DNA from: Prostheceraeus crozeri
Lineage: Eukaryota > Platyhelminthes > Polycladida > Euryleptidae
DNA length: 64,000 nt
Direction of reading: 5' to 3'
Assembly: GCA_907163375.1 (NCBI GenBank)
Contig: CAJQUW010001446.1
Coordinates: 682,001-746,000 of the forward strand
The notes under the pieces were generated by a model. That model worked only from the letters and a program-made list of their open reading frames with translations, did no database searches and was not told where the DNA came from. Position numbers and translations under genes: made by a program. The stretch's first letter is position 1, and each line of letters opens with the position of its first letter. This document shows, one piece after another, positions 24,201 to 36,921 of the stretch.

Positions 24201-27200
24201 GTGTCGCATTTCGATGATACAGATCTTCTCTTTGCATACGACATTGGTGCATTGGCATTCACTGAATTTCACATTTTCATCAACAATTCATTTTGGTGCG
24301 AGAGCTACTGACATTTTTATCTACTATCTAATTTCGAGCTTTTTATTTTTTGCATTATTTTTAATTTGCAGATTGTCACCATCAGTAAAAACACAATTCT
24401 TAATTAAGCTGCAGAATTTTAATCATCAAAATGACTAACTAATTAATCATTATAATATTATATATTATTAAATTATTTTAAATTCATTAATTAATTATGA
24501 GTGGCATTTATGAATATTTCTTAAATTCATTCATACATGAATGCTTCTTAACATGAACTTTTTCAAATGAAAGCGAGGACATCTGCAAAAGCTATAAATA
24601 TATTGAGTCCACAAGCCATTCAACAGTGTCTCCCAGAGGACTATAGAGGTTTCCACAGACAACAGATCGCGGACAGACTTAATTCACTGTTCTGTTTGCA
24701 CTATTGAAATGTTGCTGGCCAATGGGATATCTAGCGGGATCTAGCATGCATGCGTGTTGAATAGCCAACAATTTTCATCTAGACAATTTTGAAGAATCCT
24801 AAATAAATTAAGAAGATAGGAGAACATCTTATGAAATATTTGTGATTATAGCAAACATTTGTGAACTCAACCATGAAATTAGGTCGGTTGTATGCGATTT
24901 GTGTATCGCATCATCATTAGGTGGTAACAATAATACCTCCTGAAAATATTCCAACGTAACTGTGAGTGGGTGAATTTGACAATGACCCCTTTGCAAATTT
25001 TGATGACCTGACGAAGCTGGCGATGCCACTCACAAATGACGAGGATGTCTTCTTCGCTTCAGACTTTAAAGTGGAAGAACAGCAGGCTATCACGGTTCCC
25101 TCTTCATATCAGTGCTATGGCTAGGTGGAGCATTTTAAATAGACTTCCCATTCACATTTGCACATGAGAATTTTATACTAAATACGTGGCTAGAGCAGCA
25201 AGTTAAGACAGCCAAAGTCAAGTTGTCAGAAGCACATCTTTTTTTCATGGTAATTGGATCTTGTTGGTATATAAAAGGTGGGCGTTCTCTTAGCATCCGC
25301 ATTAGCGCTCGCTTGTAAAAGATGGGAGATGGGGATTATACTCGCATGAGAATTAATTACTAAAATATCCCAAATTGGTCATGTCATCCGCAAGGAAACT
25401 CTAAACTGATTGTTGAGATTATTAAAAAATTATTCAGCTTCACAAAACCTAGGGGCACTACATGCACCGTCTACTAGGCCTACATCTCTTGAGTAATGCG
25501 TGTCTATAAGTTCGTCTGCCTAAACCATGAAAATAAGAGATTTCGCCTTCTTGAATTACAGCAAATCGGCGCTCGCGAAAGCACATTGATAAATTCTATA
25601 ACTGTGAGGTCAAACGTGGATCACCAATCAAGGAAAAGAAGGGTTATGTGTCCTCACTCATAGTTGTTTATTTTGAGCAAACTTTTGACATGATGTGCTT
25701 CAATACTAATGCAGTTGAGAATGAAGTTCGGCCGATTTAATGCAACTCCTGCGGAAAATATGATTAATGAATATTAATAAAGCAACTAAAAAATTGAATT
25801 CACAGGCATGATGATCGACTATCTGATAGCGCTGGACGCCGAAGGCCCGTCTGTATTGACTGTTAATTTAAATATTTTTTGGCCAAAACTTTAGGGAGTT
25901 TTTTCTACTTTACATTTGATCAGGGGCGCAGCAGCGAATTTTTCCTAGGGGGAGGGGTCCGACAAATTTTCAGATAAAATATCGTTAAAAATCAATCCAT
26001 GATATATTATGAAATATTACGCAATTGCTTTCCAGCATTGACTTGTTTATCAGGCAGAGCTGCTCATAGTTCATTGATACAAATACCCCTTATTGTCTCT
26101 GCAATTTCCCACTTTACGCGATAGGCATACATGCTGTATTAAAAGAGAAAGCATTAATTCCGTCATGAATGCTGTGTATTTCAGTGCCTTGGATGAAATC
26201 TTACCCAAACGCCCTTATGGTCCAAAAATGTGTGACCGGCTGTCTTTGAAGATCCTTACATACCTCCTCCAAATCTAAGGTCCACGCTAACTCTTTATGA
26301 ATGTACAGGACTGCCAAGTGATTGAGTGTTGACTCTGCTGTCGTTCACCGAAGTCAAGTCAAGAGGCGGCGCAAGCTGGAAAAGCTGCGCTCTGCAGATG
26401 CGGTTGTAGGCGGAACAACGGTAATTAGATGAACCAATATCTCCAAACTTTCATAATTCCAAACTTTCAAAATATCTCCAAAGTTTCATTGTTCAAAATT
26501 TTCAGAATGCATGTAAATTCTATGGAGCACTAGAAAATTCTAGTACTGGTGTTAAAGAATTTCAGACAGACTTGCCTAGGCCTCCTCATTGACGTAGAGC
26601 AGAAAGATAATAGAATAAATGAATTTATTATTATTTGAATTATGCAGTGAAATATCAATTTGATCGAAATTCACATATTTCGATGCAAGAGCGCGCGCGA
26701 CAACTGGCGCAAATAGAAGAATCAGTGCACCGCGCACAGCCCCAATTTTTGTAGAAGTCCCCTACCCTGTGGGAACGAATCTGGCGAAAAGCTGGCAGAT
26801 AATCAGCTACATATTATCATGCAATAGTTCAGTAGTAATTTTTAGCATATTAGCTGGCAAAGTTAGCTGCAGTAACTCGCTAATTCAAGCAATTGATTAG
26901 CAATCAAAAAGCGCTGCAATAGCAGGAAAATCGCCGCCTATCGCTGATGTTCCCGCCCTGCTCCCTCGCTTGCTCTAACCACACACGGCATCTTTGATCT
27001 ACATTGTGAGGCGAATAGTCGATCTAAAATTTACGACGCTAAAAAATTAGATCGGGTGTTGCCCGGGAGAAGGGGAAACTCGCTGAGGAAATATTCAAAT
27101 GAGAGAAATTCCGGTTACACCACAATATCAACAACTTCAGATAGCAAACACTACGGAAATCGCGGAAATAAACCACTGCCGATGACAACATTAAGTTCCA

Positions 27201-27306
27201 AATCGACACGCTTTAGCGCCAAAATCAAATTAGAAGTATATGTAATATTTTACTCTAAAAACATTAACAACAATCTGATGAAATGAAGAAAACAGATAGA
27301 AACGTA

Positions 27307-27490
27307 GAAACAGCCAACTGCTGTAAAAAAATCGTCGTGTTCCAATTGAGTCAGTTTCATAAAAATGGCAATATTTTATTCTCCACAATAAATTGACAAA
27401 AGCGTGACTTACTGGATAAAGCAATTTGATAAAACTTAGAAGATAGCAACAGCCAGCTGGTGTAGAAAATTGTCGCATTCCAATTACTCA
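27307..27490. repeat. Two diverged copies of a ~140-bp unit
   Basis: AAACAGCCAACTGCTGTAAA at 27308 recurs as CAACAGCCAGCTGGTGTAGA at 27448, each followed by an AAAAT.GTCG..TTCCAATT motif. Confidence 0.5.
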
Positions 27491-27794
27491 ATGTAAAAAT
27501 CTCTTTATTCACTCTCATCTCTCAAAATTTGCAACTTGGTACAATATACTTAACGAATTTCCTACTAGATCCAAAGAATCAAATGATTTGATGATATTCA
27601 AATGAATTTTCATTGCACTGATGGCGACACTAGTGGGCGGGGGTTTACTTATTCATCTTTTCGAAAATATAAAGCATGATCTGATCCAGCGATAGGGAAT
27701 TAAAAAAAGAGCATGAATATGAAATAGCTACGAGCTCTCAATGTGCTGATTGTCGGAAGTACTTTGAAGAACTGCAGTCTCATAAATAGCTTAC

Positions 27795-27876
27795 CTTTCG
27801 ATATTCTTGCCCAGACTCCACGTTCTGATGAATAGTAAAGCGAAATCATCAACATAATCTTCCACACAAAATCCAT
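27795..27876 (-). CDS. FTP-lectin gene, exon 1 (signal peptide)
   Basis: ATG at 27876-27874 opens a 27-codon frame beginning MDFVWKIMLMISLYYSSERG. It has a short N-region, a hydrophobic core (VWKIMLMISLYY) and a small-residue stretch suited to signal-peptidase cleavage near VWA. The exon ends AAAG/GTAAGC, a near-consensus donor, leaving phase 1, which exon 2 accepts to give ...RISKGFVPLDLRG. Three independent phase matches make the gene model strong although the exons lie up to 18 kb apart. The product should enter the secretory pathway. The 5' UTR and promoter upstream are not resolved. Confidence 0.75.
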
Positions 27877-29580
27877 GATGCGTCACACAAAATCTCTGTA
27901 GATATGTACTTTAGAAGTCCACAACGTCTGTCCCCGCAACAGACCTCAGCATAAAATCTTTTCACTGATTGCAGAGTTAAAATAGATAATTAGATGGGAA
28001 CTCGCACGCCTGGTACCTTATCATCAGTTTTGATTGCGCAACACGAGCGATAAGGATTTCAAACTTCGATGCGTCAACTGTTAATTTGCTGTCTGTCAGA
28101 ATAGGGCCTTTGTTCACCACTTTAGATCGTGACTTTGCCTTCAAGCAGTTGAATTAATTTTCATAAAAGATGAGAGGAAAAGTGAAATTAAAATTCGTAC
28201 TTTCTGCAAGTCAATAATTCTATAAATTCTTCTTCGAAATTGCATTATATACCTGCCGAATCTCTAGCCTATCCGATTTCGGTTGTAATCTACCGGAAAG
28301 TGGCGACCTAGAATAACAGTTTGAAAGGGAAACTTGCGCGCAATCATTGAATGAACCCAACCTGACCTCTTGCTTGACAGTAATTTGATACGTCTTGGAA
28401 ATACATTTATTCGCACGCATTTCAAAACCGGCGGGACGAATGGAAGAACCAAAATGGGTAACAAGTTAATCTTTTGAGGTCAGTCGTGTGTGTATTAAGT
28501 AAACAGATGAGATATTACATGTGAAGGATGAGTTAGAGACTCGCAAGGGACAGTTCCCTGTTTTGATGGAGAGAATCATTCTGCGGAGGATATGCATGTG
28601 AAAATATGATCTAATTTGATGACGACCTTACTAAACTTGTCACCACATTTTGCATTTTACTTCAATGTGTTTTAGAATTAAAATGAAGCGATGATAGATA
28701 ACTAGGTGCGTCGCGAGGATTTTTTGATAGAGGGAGGTCTTGGTAAAATTGTGCAATATGCAACTTTTTCAATTCATTATATTCTACTTATAATTCATCA
28801 ATTTGCATAGATACTTAAACATACAATTTGCAGTGTTCAATGACAAATGTACAATGTCCACAGCATTCTTCCTTTCATCATTTACATCCAAGCAATCATT
28901 TTGCAGAGACTGTTTCATTTCCTTGTTTTTGGTTTCTACGTTGATAAACTGAGTACCAGTGACGTATAGTTGATATATCGTTGCTCGATAGCGAGTTGCG
29001 CCTCCTCGATGATACATGTGCACTTGTACATAATATTTAAGTATCTGTATAAATAGCTGAATCATAACTAGATTAAAATAAGTTTAAGAAATCACCTGCT
29101 ACCCATGTTCACATAAAGTAAATAAAGAAATAATGAAATGCCCGTAAAATGCTTCAGTGTCTTTTTGTACTGTTACTCATGTCGAGGGAGAAGACGGCTG
29201 CAACTTCGCCTCTCACTTGACGACGCCTGTGTAAATAGCTATGAACTGTGCAGTGCAGTTGACAAATTTAAAAAAGATGTTGAAGTTCTGATGTAACATA
29301 CACTGTAAATGTTCATTAATTCTATTGCATCTTTTTATGCGATCAGCTTCTGCAATTTTGATGGGATTACTTTTCTAATAGATTTTGAAGTTGTGGCACA
29401 AATATTTTACGCATATTGAGCGCTAACCGATAGCAATTTTCTTCACAAGGGTACATCGTTTTATGTATAACGGGTGCTCATCTTGTGAAAAATGTCTGTT
29501 CCAGACCACCGAAGCTACAATGCAGTTACTTTCGCCATTTTCTCTTTACGATACCTGTGTGGAAGCATCTGAACGGGTAA
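27877..29580. other. Upstream region of the lectin gene, no gene seen
   Basis: AT-rich sequence with short chance frames only. It must contain the 5' UTR and promoter of the minus-strand lectin gene just above 27876, but I see no unambiguous TATA or initiator. Confidence 0.5.
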
Positions 29581-30283
29581 TCCGGCAGCAAGAACGAGCT
29601 TCTGCAGGGAACGAGGCCGAAAGTGAGACTTTCACAGAATGATGTACACACTTTGCCTACTACGAATCGGCACGTCTGCCAAGTTCTAGTGAGTTCCTCT
29701 TCTTGTCAGACAGGATCAAAGAAAAACATATGTAAATCCAATTGGACCAGATTGCAGCTTTTGGCTAAAATAAAATTTTGCATGTTTTCTCTGATTAAAC
29801 GAAAAGCCCAGAGTCATAATTTTTGACATGGAATGTCTTCAAGTCATTTCCTTTCATTTTCATGTACCCCTGTCCATAGCGCTAAACACATTTAGATTTG
29901 GCGAGCCTCTTAATGTCGGCAACCACAAACATTTTGAGCAACTTTATCCACATTCAGCCACATTCTCACATACATTGCCGATTAGATGCATGATAAAAGC
30001 ACATGCACATCATCTGAAGACATTCCATGCCAAAAAGTATGACTCTCGGCTTAGTACTTTTCGTTTAATCAGAGATAACATGCAAAATTTTATTTTAGCC
30101 AAAAGCTGAAATCTGAGTCCCATTGGATTTACATGTGTTTTTCTTTGATCCTGTCTGACAAGAAGAGGAACTCACTAGAACTCGGCAGACGTGCCGATTC
30201 GTAGTAGGCAAAGTGTGTACATCATTCTGTGAAAGTCTCACTTTCGGCCTCGTTCCCTGCAGAAACTCGTTCTGGCTGCCGGA
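29581..30283 (-). repeat. 700-bp MITE with ~200-bp inverted ends (copy 2)
   Basis: It begins TCCGGCAGCAAGAACGAGC and ends GCTCGT-type inverse (CTCGTTCTGGCTGCCGGA). Its interior, containing GAGCCTCTTAATGTCGGCAA, matches the inverse of 4830-4856 in copy 1 (CCGACATTAAGAGGCTTGCC), so the copies lie in opposite orientation. Its ends are better preserved than in copy 1. The frames at 29623-29826 and 29828-30109 are not similar to a transposase. It sits directly against a PLE endonuclease fragment at 30299. Confidence 0.82.
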
Positions 30284-30298
30284 CTAGGGGTGTGAGAA

Positions 30299-30560
30299 TC
30301 AGAAATCTATCAGTTCATGTTTACGGTTTATCGTATGTTTCAAGCACTTAATGAAACGAGCTTCACTCAAAAGAGTGTCCATTGGATTCTTACATTTGTC
30401 CAAGATATCTAATGAGAAGTCATCGATAGAGTTAACTCGATTACAATTAAATATGTGGTCAGCCAAAGCGCTGCTGATTTTACTGTTAAAAGACCGACTG
30501 TGTTCATTGAAGCGCACTTTAAAATGTTTCTTGTACATTATGTTAGCGGAATACTTCGAC
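30299..30560 (-). pseudogene. Fragment of a PLE-type GIY-YIG endonuclease (fragment C)
   Basis: The minus-strand frame reads YKKHFKVRFNEHSRSFNSKI, then SALADHIFNCNR, DFSLDILDKC, LLSEARFIKCL and a natural stop after NRKHELIDF. The spacing of R..EH, A.H, the D....IL strand and the catalytic-type Glu in SEARFI is that of the second half of GIY-YIG nucleases at the C-terminus of canonical PLEs. The N-terminal GIY/YIG strand is missing or mutated (SKYSANIMYKKHF instead of Y.GET...F). No RT lies upstream. It is therefore an isolated, dead 3' fragment of a family different from copies A and B, which end without this domain. Confidence 0.65.
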
Positions 30561-32950
30561 TTGTGGGGGAAACAGATGGCAAACAGGCCTACCGAAGATA
30601 GGGAAAAATATCAAAAGAAAAAAAACTGGTAGAAAGAAGGAAAACATTCTTCGAAAATATAGGCTAACGGTTAGCTGCATCAGCCCGGTGGTGTTCAAGA
30701 AAACAAAAAATTAGAAAACAAATGAATAAAACCGTCAGTTGCTGTGGTAGTTTCCCAAGACTTTGAAACTTTAAGCACGCTACTGTTCTGTTTTAAAGTG
30801 CCGAGGATCTGTTTTGTTCGGCATTCAAAGATGAATTGTGTGGTTGCTCCGCTCTGCAAAATTAACCGTCGTCGAAATTGTTTTGTGACCTTATCTGCAA
30901 TTGTTGAGAACTGCTTGACTGATTTGAACATTATTACTACATACTTGACTGATTTACTTGTATACGTTTAGCAATATTCTCCAGTTCCTTGTAAACTTGT
31001 AAATGTCATTTTTAATTCTCATTTTGAAAAATATAAAAATCTTCTCTTTTCTTTGATGTTCTGACTTGTGCAATTCCAACCAAAAGTCGAGACTCTGCCA
31101 GCAATTGAATTGTTTCTTCCAACAAATGTCCTCGAGTCTATATGATCGTTAAGAGAGTTCACATCCATACAAATTTGCAAGCGAAATTGAAAGAATCCTT
31201 GTTTTGCGCATGTCCTATATTTTCCCAATGCAGTTTTATCTCTGACTTTTAATATCCTATTGATTTAATGATTTTTCTTGCCTTTCTTGAATCTGTTTAC
31301 TACGTACATAGTAGTAATTAATATGAAGGTTCTAATGGTGCATATCTTTTTCATAAAAGTCTGCCAACACTATTTTTTGCATAAATAGAGCATGCACAAA
31401 AGAGACAATGCGACCCCGTGATCGCACGTTGCTATGACACGCTAACAAATGGTAATTATCAACTGTTTGCAAAATGTATTTGATCCCAGTATCTACATCA
31501 TCTTGATGTGGAGCATCCAAGGTTGGGTACAAATACCTTATCAACTGACTTCATGACCATCCATGCATGATCTTCAGGATTTCTCTTAAGAAATTACGGC
31601 ATTTTGATAGAATGTTTTGCTGCGCACAACCAGAAGGCAAAACAAACCAACAAGTGCACTTTTCAAAATTTTTCTTCTTCGCAGATCCTTAAAATTTTGC
31701 AACATTTTCACCCTGATTGGTACCTAACTAAGAAGCCAAAATGACCATGAACAAAATGTTGATTTCCATTCCAGTTTAACTTCGGAGTCCAGCTGGATTT
31801 TTATTCCAGACCGGCAAATTGGATTTATGATCTTGATCACTGACTATTCAATATGTCCAATGTAGCTCATACATTTTAAGCACCTAAGTCCGACTGTACC
31901 TTGTTAAGTTGTCATTATGATTATGATATCTCAATTGTGATTTCTCTCTCCTCTCATTGTCCTTTAGCTCTATGCGATTAAAGTCTCTGTCGCATTTTTC
32001 TAGTGGTCCTCGCAAAACTAAGCCACCTGACCTAACTTCTAGCTTTACATTTTCAATTTTTAGTTTTAGTATATTTCTTTGGAGTTGGTCCTCTTGATGG
32101 TGAAATTCGTGACCTATTTTGAAAGTCCGAAATTCATTAACATTTTGTGTCGTACACTTTAATGAAGCGCACCGTCCGATATTTTATTTGCGTACAGGAT
32201 TATATAAACATGAGTCTTATATAAACTTCGAACAAGGTATTTGAATTATATTCAATATCATATTATCATTTTAAGACTCATACTTTCAGACTAATTATTA
32301 AGAACAATAATTTACTGAAATATAAGTATAAGAATTCAATTTTGAATCTCTTCCTCATCATTTGAATTCTTTAGGTATGTACAAGTCGTTCACTTTCCTG
32401 CATTTGAAAGAAATACCGTACATTGAAACACATTAGAAGTGTAGCTTCAATCAAAAAGCGGATGAACCAGGTGTGAGTGATATTTGTTTTTTATTTCAAG
32501 AAGGTTACAAAAAGCTGTTTAACGTTTTCGGTTAGCATCCACCAGCCATGATCACGACTAATTGACAAAGACGGTTTGTAAGAACACTGACAGCAATGAA
32601 CGCAGTTGACCAATCAGACTCTAGATGAATTCTATTACACAGCGATATCGACAGGCATGAAAGCTGAACAATAGAGAAGCGTGCAACCAACAATTGACAA
32701 CAATATGACTGACATCACTCCATACTGAGGCACGTTCACAGAACAAGATGCAAAACACAAATATATTCTTTACAAAAATCAAGAAAGGAAGCCAAACAAC
32801 CAAAACCGCGCATAGAAATTGGGATACATGTCATATGTGGGATAAAGCGAGAAAGTGACTGAAACGAATAAATAAAATGTGAATTTATATAAAAAGAAAC
32901 ATATATAGAGAGAGAAAGTATAATGATAAAAATTGCAGAAGGGTAAAACA
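30561..32950. other. No feature recognised
   Basis: AT-rich DNA with short chance frames on both strands. I found no domain, long repeat or RNA gene. Confidence 0.45.
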
Positions 32951-33055
32951 ATTTTTAAAGGCTAGTAAAAAAGTTGTGTATAAAAATATGAAAACAGTGA
33001 AAGAAAGTGAAATAAAAGATTAAAATAAATAAAAGATAAAAGATTAAAATAAAAA

Positions 33056-33663
33056 ATGTGTATACCTTGTATAAAGTTAAAAAATCCCATCCCAGACACG
33101 GTCCAGAGTGTGGAGTACCCGATTTCCTCCTCCCCTCTGCCTCCTAAAGATTCTTCAAAAACACTTGCCTTCCCTATCCAACCTCCCCGCCCCATCCCAA
33201 TCAATATTATGTCCCAGCTGATGGACGTGCTGCGCAATCTCGGAGGATGTCGAGAAATTGAGCACATCCCGTCTGTGCTCCTTGAGACGCTCTTCAAGCG
33301 TCCGGGCTGTCTCCCCCACATAATTCCAGGAGCAATCTTTTTATGAAATCCCATTACCAAACCCCTCTCCTTCCACTGAGTAGTCAACTTTTTTACTAAC
33401 ATATCACTCACCGTGTTACTCGACTTCATCCCGATTTCCAACCCAGTCCTACGAAACACCATCCTGACGCCTCCGACTCTCTCAGAGAGACCTGGGACGT
33501 ATGGAATCAACCCTCCTCTGCGAACTGCATCCCTGTTGTTGCTACCCTGGTTCGCTACCTTATTTCTCTTCTTTTTTTCTATTATTGAGAAAAACAAAGC
33601 ACTTTCCTCCATATCCTCTTGAGGCATGTCCTCCATGAATATGGTTGTGCTGAAATGACACAA
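33056..33663 (-). pseudogene. PLE linker and GIY-YIG endonuclease, frameshifted (fragment D)
   Basis: The minus-strand frame from 33663 carries the linker between RT and endonuclease of canonical PLEs, including GGLIPYVPGLSERV, VFRRTGLEIG and SDMLVKKL. Near 33335 the frame shifts. The adjacent frame then gives CSWNYVGETARTLEERLKEH, followed by RRDVLNF, AQHVHQLGHNIDWDG and a stop in place of the codon after GKCF. YVGETARTLEERLKEH is a clear GIY-YIG core (second YIG motif and R...EH), and the HNIDWD helix is typical of the family. The RT is absent and the domain is broken by at least one frameshift and one stop. It is a decayed 3' end of another PLE family. The 233-codon open frame across both parts is partly out of frame and is not a real protein. 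Confidence 0.82.
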
Positions 33664-33776
33664 TCTCTCTTTGGAATCTTAGAAGTGTACTGTAGAATGC
33701 AATCTCACAGACAATGGAATACTTGTGAATTGAATGGTTGCTGTTGAAGGAGAATTTTCCTCATTTCTTCATCCGT

Positions 33777-33916
33777 AGCGAATTTTCGTACCTAGTCAGG
33801 TACACGTAATCAGGCGAAATTTAAGCAGCACTAAAAAATGTCTTATATACCGTGGGTAACGGTGTTGCTTAACTTTGGCCTCTTGACGTGTACCTGACTA
33901 GGTACGAAAATTCGCT
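33777..33916. repeat. 140-bp MITE with long perfect inverted ends
   Basis: AGCGAATTTTCGTACCTAGT...ACACGT at the left is exactly inverted at the right over about 33 bases (ACGTGTACCTGACTAGGTAC...TTCGCT). Weaker inverted similarity continues inward. No target duplication could be fixed, and it encodes nothing. Confidence 0.8.
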
Positions 33917-36154
33917 TTTAATTTTGTGATTTTTTATTTTGAATATATATCGGATTCTTTTTTTTATAAACGATGCCGAATCCCAACATGCTTCAAAATT
34001 GCACAGTATTTGCAGGCAAATTGCGTATTCGTCAATACTTGCTATTTGTGACGCCGGAAGGAAATGTAATTTTCTTGTTCTCACTCGAATTCATTACTTA
34101 GAAGGCGCCTCTTCGAACTTGACCTGATGAAAGCCACATGGAAGAAATTGTTTTCTTGAGGACTAACTGAATTGTTCTGACTATCAGGTTTCCCTGCTTT
34201 GTATTAGCTTCAACCTTTCAAGTTCAACCCTTCAGCCTACTGTTTCTCAGACATTAAACGGCACACACAGGAAGATAATTAATTGCCACACGTATTCAAA
34301 TGACGTCGCGTCCACGGGCTTCAAAATGGAGGGGCTTAACAGATTGATTAAATTTAATTAGTGATTAAAGTAAATGTACCAGAAATTCACTCTAAATTAA
34401 ATTAATCTCTGAATTTCATTGCGATGTGCATGGCTTACGCAAGGCCGAATGGCATTTCGTAAATGCGGTAGAATAAGAGATTGACCACAGTTGAAAATGA
34501 GCAATCGGTCAATATTGATTAATACTGGAATGTCAAACATCAAGTTTGTGTAAAGCCTTCAGCACATCATCTGCATAAAAAATTGTAACTGTGGATATGA
34601 AGGCAATAAATACTCGTACATGATATCCTCAGACTTAAATGATTTAAGCACAGAAATTCCTCGGAAGCCGTAGATGCTGCGCTTCGCACTATTAAAGTTC
34701 ATCAGTTTGGCTCGGAATGCCCAAACTATCTATTTGACTCTGGAGCAGCTTCTTTGGTTATGAAGCCGAGATGCTTTATTCTTGGCCTCATGATTTTCCC
34801 TGTTTACAAATTCACAAAGCATTTCAATGTAATGGCTTAACTAACCCGATTTTGCCAGACTATTTTGAGCTGTGACCGGGTGACTCCTGATTTTGACGTT
34901 CCTATAATTCAATTGTTCTCTAAACCACTACATTGCAATTGTGGCATGTTGTTTCCAATGGTGATATCAGTTTTTGTAAGCTCGGTCATCTTGCTGAGGA
35001 TTTTAAGTCAGTTTAAAAGTTGAATTCCACTTTTGGGCATCTGTTGGAAGATAATGGCAGATGACTTTGATGAGCGATGTGTTTTGATCAATTATCACCT
35101 GAAAACGTCTAAAGGCAATGTTGGGAGCACGTTTGATTGAATTGAGACAGTCAAGCCGTGCTGAATAACTCAAATAGAAATTCTTGAAGATAGATGTAAA
35201 TTATGTATAGTCTGTTGCTAGCTGAGTTATGCATCGTGCAGAAAGATTGCAGAAAATGCATCCAGGTGAATCAAAACTGACAGTATTACCCATCTTTATC
35301 TATTGTGAGTAGTGTTTATATCATATTGCTGCTATTCATGCAATATTTATATGACGCATTTGCGAATGAATGAGCATGTTAATCAAAACTTCATATGATA
35401 TTTTTTAATTAATGATTTATAAGTAATCGGAATCGACTAAGACGCTTAAATTTACAAGAAATTGACAAAAATGTTCGCTGTTCAAAAAGGACTTTAAAAT
35501 GAAGATCCAAGCTTTGATGTCCCCGTGGCACAAATTTGATAACATTGGTGATAAAAAATACACAGGAATTATAAGTTTTGCAGCAATGTCAAGAAATGTC
35601 GGGATTTTCCAGGAGCCACCAGGTAAAACTGGGTTATAGTTCATTAAAATTTGTATCTTGTTCACTTTAGCTATCAAAATAAGAGTGTTCATTGTGACCT
35701 TTTGCTCATTTTCATAACCATCATTGAAAGAGGAAGCGATTGAAAATTATGAATTTTTATGTGAAGCTTTCATATACATGACTACTTCAACACTTGCAAG
35801 GTGTTAGGCAATCGAGGCATTACATATATGTGCAATATTATTAGACCCTACTGTATTTGTTAGTTATTGGATAGAAATTGTAAATTGTTTGATTCTTTAA
35901 TGATCTCTTTGACCTATTGCTTCCAATATATCGCTGTTTTTCAATATCTTGATTAGTTCACTTTAGATTTTGCTATGATAAAGAATGGCAAAAGGAATCT
36001 TGAAAAAGATAGTCCCCGTGTGTATAATTTCTATTTGAAATATGCTACAAATATGTTGGTAGACAACTTTTACTCGCGAGGCCTTTCGTCCAATTCTTGT
36101 CTGGTGAACACACCGAAAATGATTTAACATGCATTCAATCAATCAGTTTTAGGG
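33917..36154. other. No feature recognised
   Basis: AT-rich sequence. The 91-codon minus frame at 35417-35692 has no recognisable domain. No repeats of note. Confidence 0.45.
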
Positions 36155-36921
36155 CATGAATGTCACTTGGTGCATAATGAACATGTAAAACAATAGTTCA
36201 ACCAATGAAGCAATTCAGTGCTTTTTCTAAAAGAACTGACCTTGTGATAAATCGAATTAGAAATTTCGCAATCTGTCTGTCGTAGAAGCATAGAGAAGAA
36301 GATTTATCAAAAGGAAAGTTTTTAAGTGCCCTATAATATATATCATCTAAATATGAATAATATCAAATCAACTAATCAGCTATCCTTTCAAAAGATGAAC
36401 ATACAAAAAATGGAATTGTAGAAATTACACAATCTTTCTGTTTTAAGAGGATAAAGAGGAGGATTTATTGAAAGGAGAGGATTGAAATGTGACATCCTGT
36501 TAATTCCAGTAATGTCAGTTCAACTAATGAAGCAATTCATGAATGTCACTTGGTGCATAATGAACATGTAAAACAATAGTTCAACCAATGAAGCAATTCA
36601 GTGCTTTTTCTAAAAGAACTGACCTTGTGATAAATCGAATTAGAAATTTCGCAATCTGTCTGTCGTAGAAGCATAGAGAAGAAGATTTATCAAAAGGAAA
36701 GTTTTTAAGTGCCCTATAATATATATCATCTAAATATGAATAATATCAAATCAACTAATCAGCTATCCTTTCAAAAGATGAACATACAAAAAATGGAATT
36801 GTAGAAATTACACAATCTTTCTGTTTTAAGAGGATAAAGAGGAGGATTTATTGAAAGGAGAGCATTGAAATGTGACATCCTGTTAATTCCAGTAATGTCA
36901 GTTCAACTAATGAAGCAATTC
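36155..36921. repeat. Two-copy 383-bp tandem duplication (higher-order repeat)
   Basis: CATGAATGTCACTTGGTGCA begins copies at 36155 and 36538. By eye the copies differ at about one base, so the duplication is recent. Each unit is itself two old, diverged half-units: GAATTAGAAATTTCGCAATC and GAATTGTAGAAATTACACAA start matching stretches about 190 bases apart. Confidence 0.85.

Larger units (their letters stand above)
9336..27794 (-). other. Intron 1 of the FTP-lectin gene (18.5 kb)
   Basis: Bounded by the AAAG/GTAAGC donor at 27795/27794 and the acceptor above 9335. Contents recognised: a MITE with about 150-bp inverted ends (10785-11131), a CTTGGGT-rich tract (13880-13976), an AGTAGTTATT-type array and a foldback (16001-16235), a GACATCCAT minisatellite (19411-19463), a pogo-type MITE (20757-21239) and a 140-bp-period duplication (27307-27490). 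I found no convincing coding sequence at 9336-10784, 11132-13879, 13977-16000, 16236-19410, 19464-20756 or 21240-27306. Undetected small exons of the gene are possible. Confidence 0.6.

Noticed and set aside
32962-33663. 233-codon ORF as one protein
   Set aside because: The second half is out of frame relative to a clear GIY-YIG in the next frame; the first part is a PLE linker.
36155-36921. CRISPR-like array
   Set aside because: The whole 383-bp unit is duplicated with no unique spacers, and the genome is eukaryotic.
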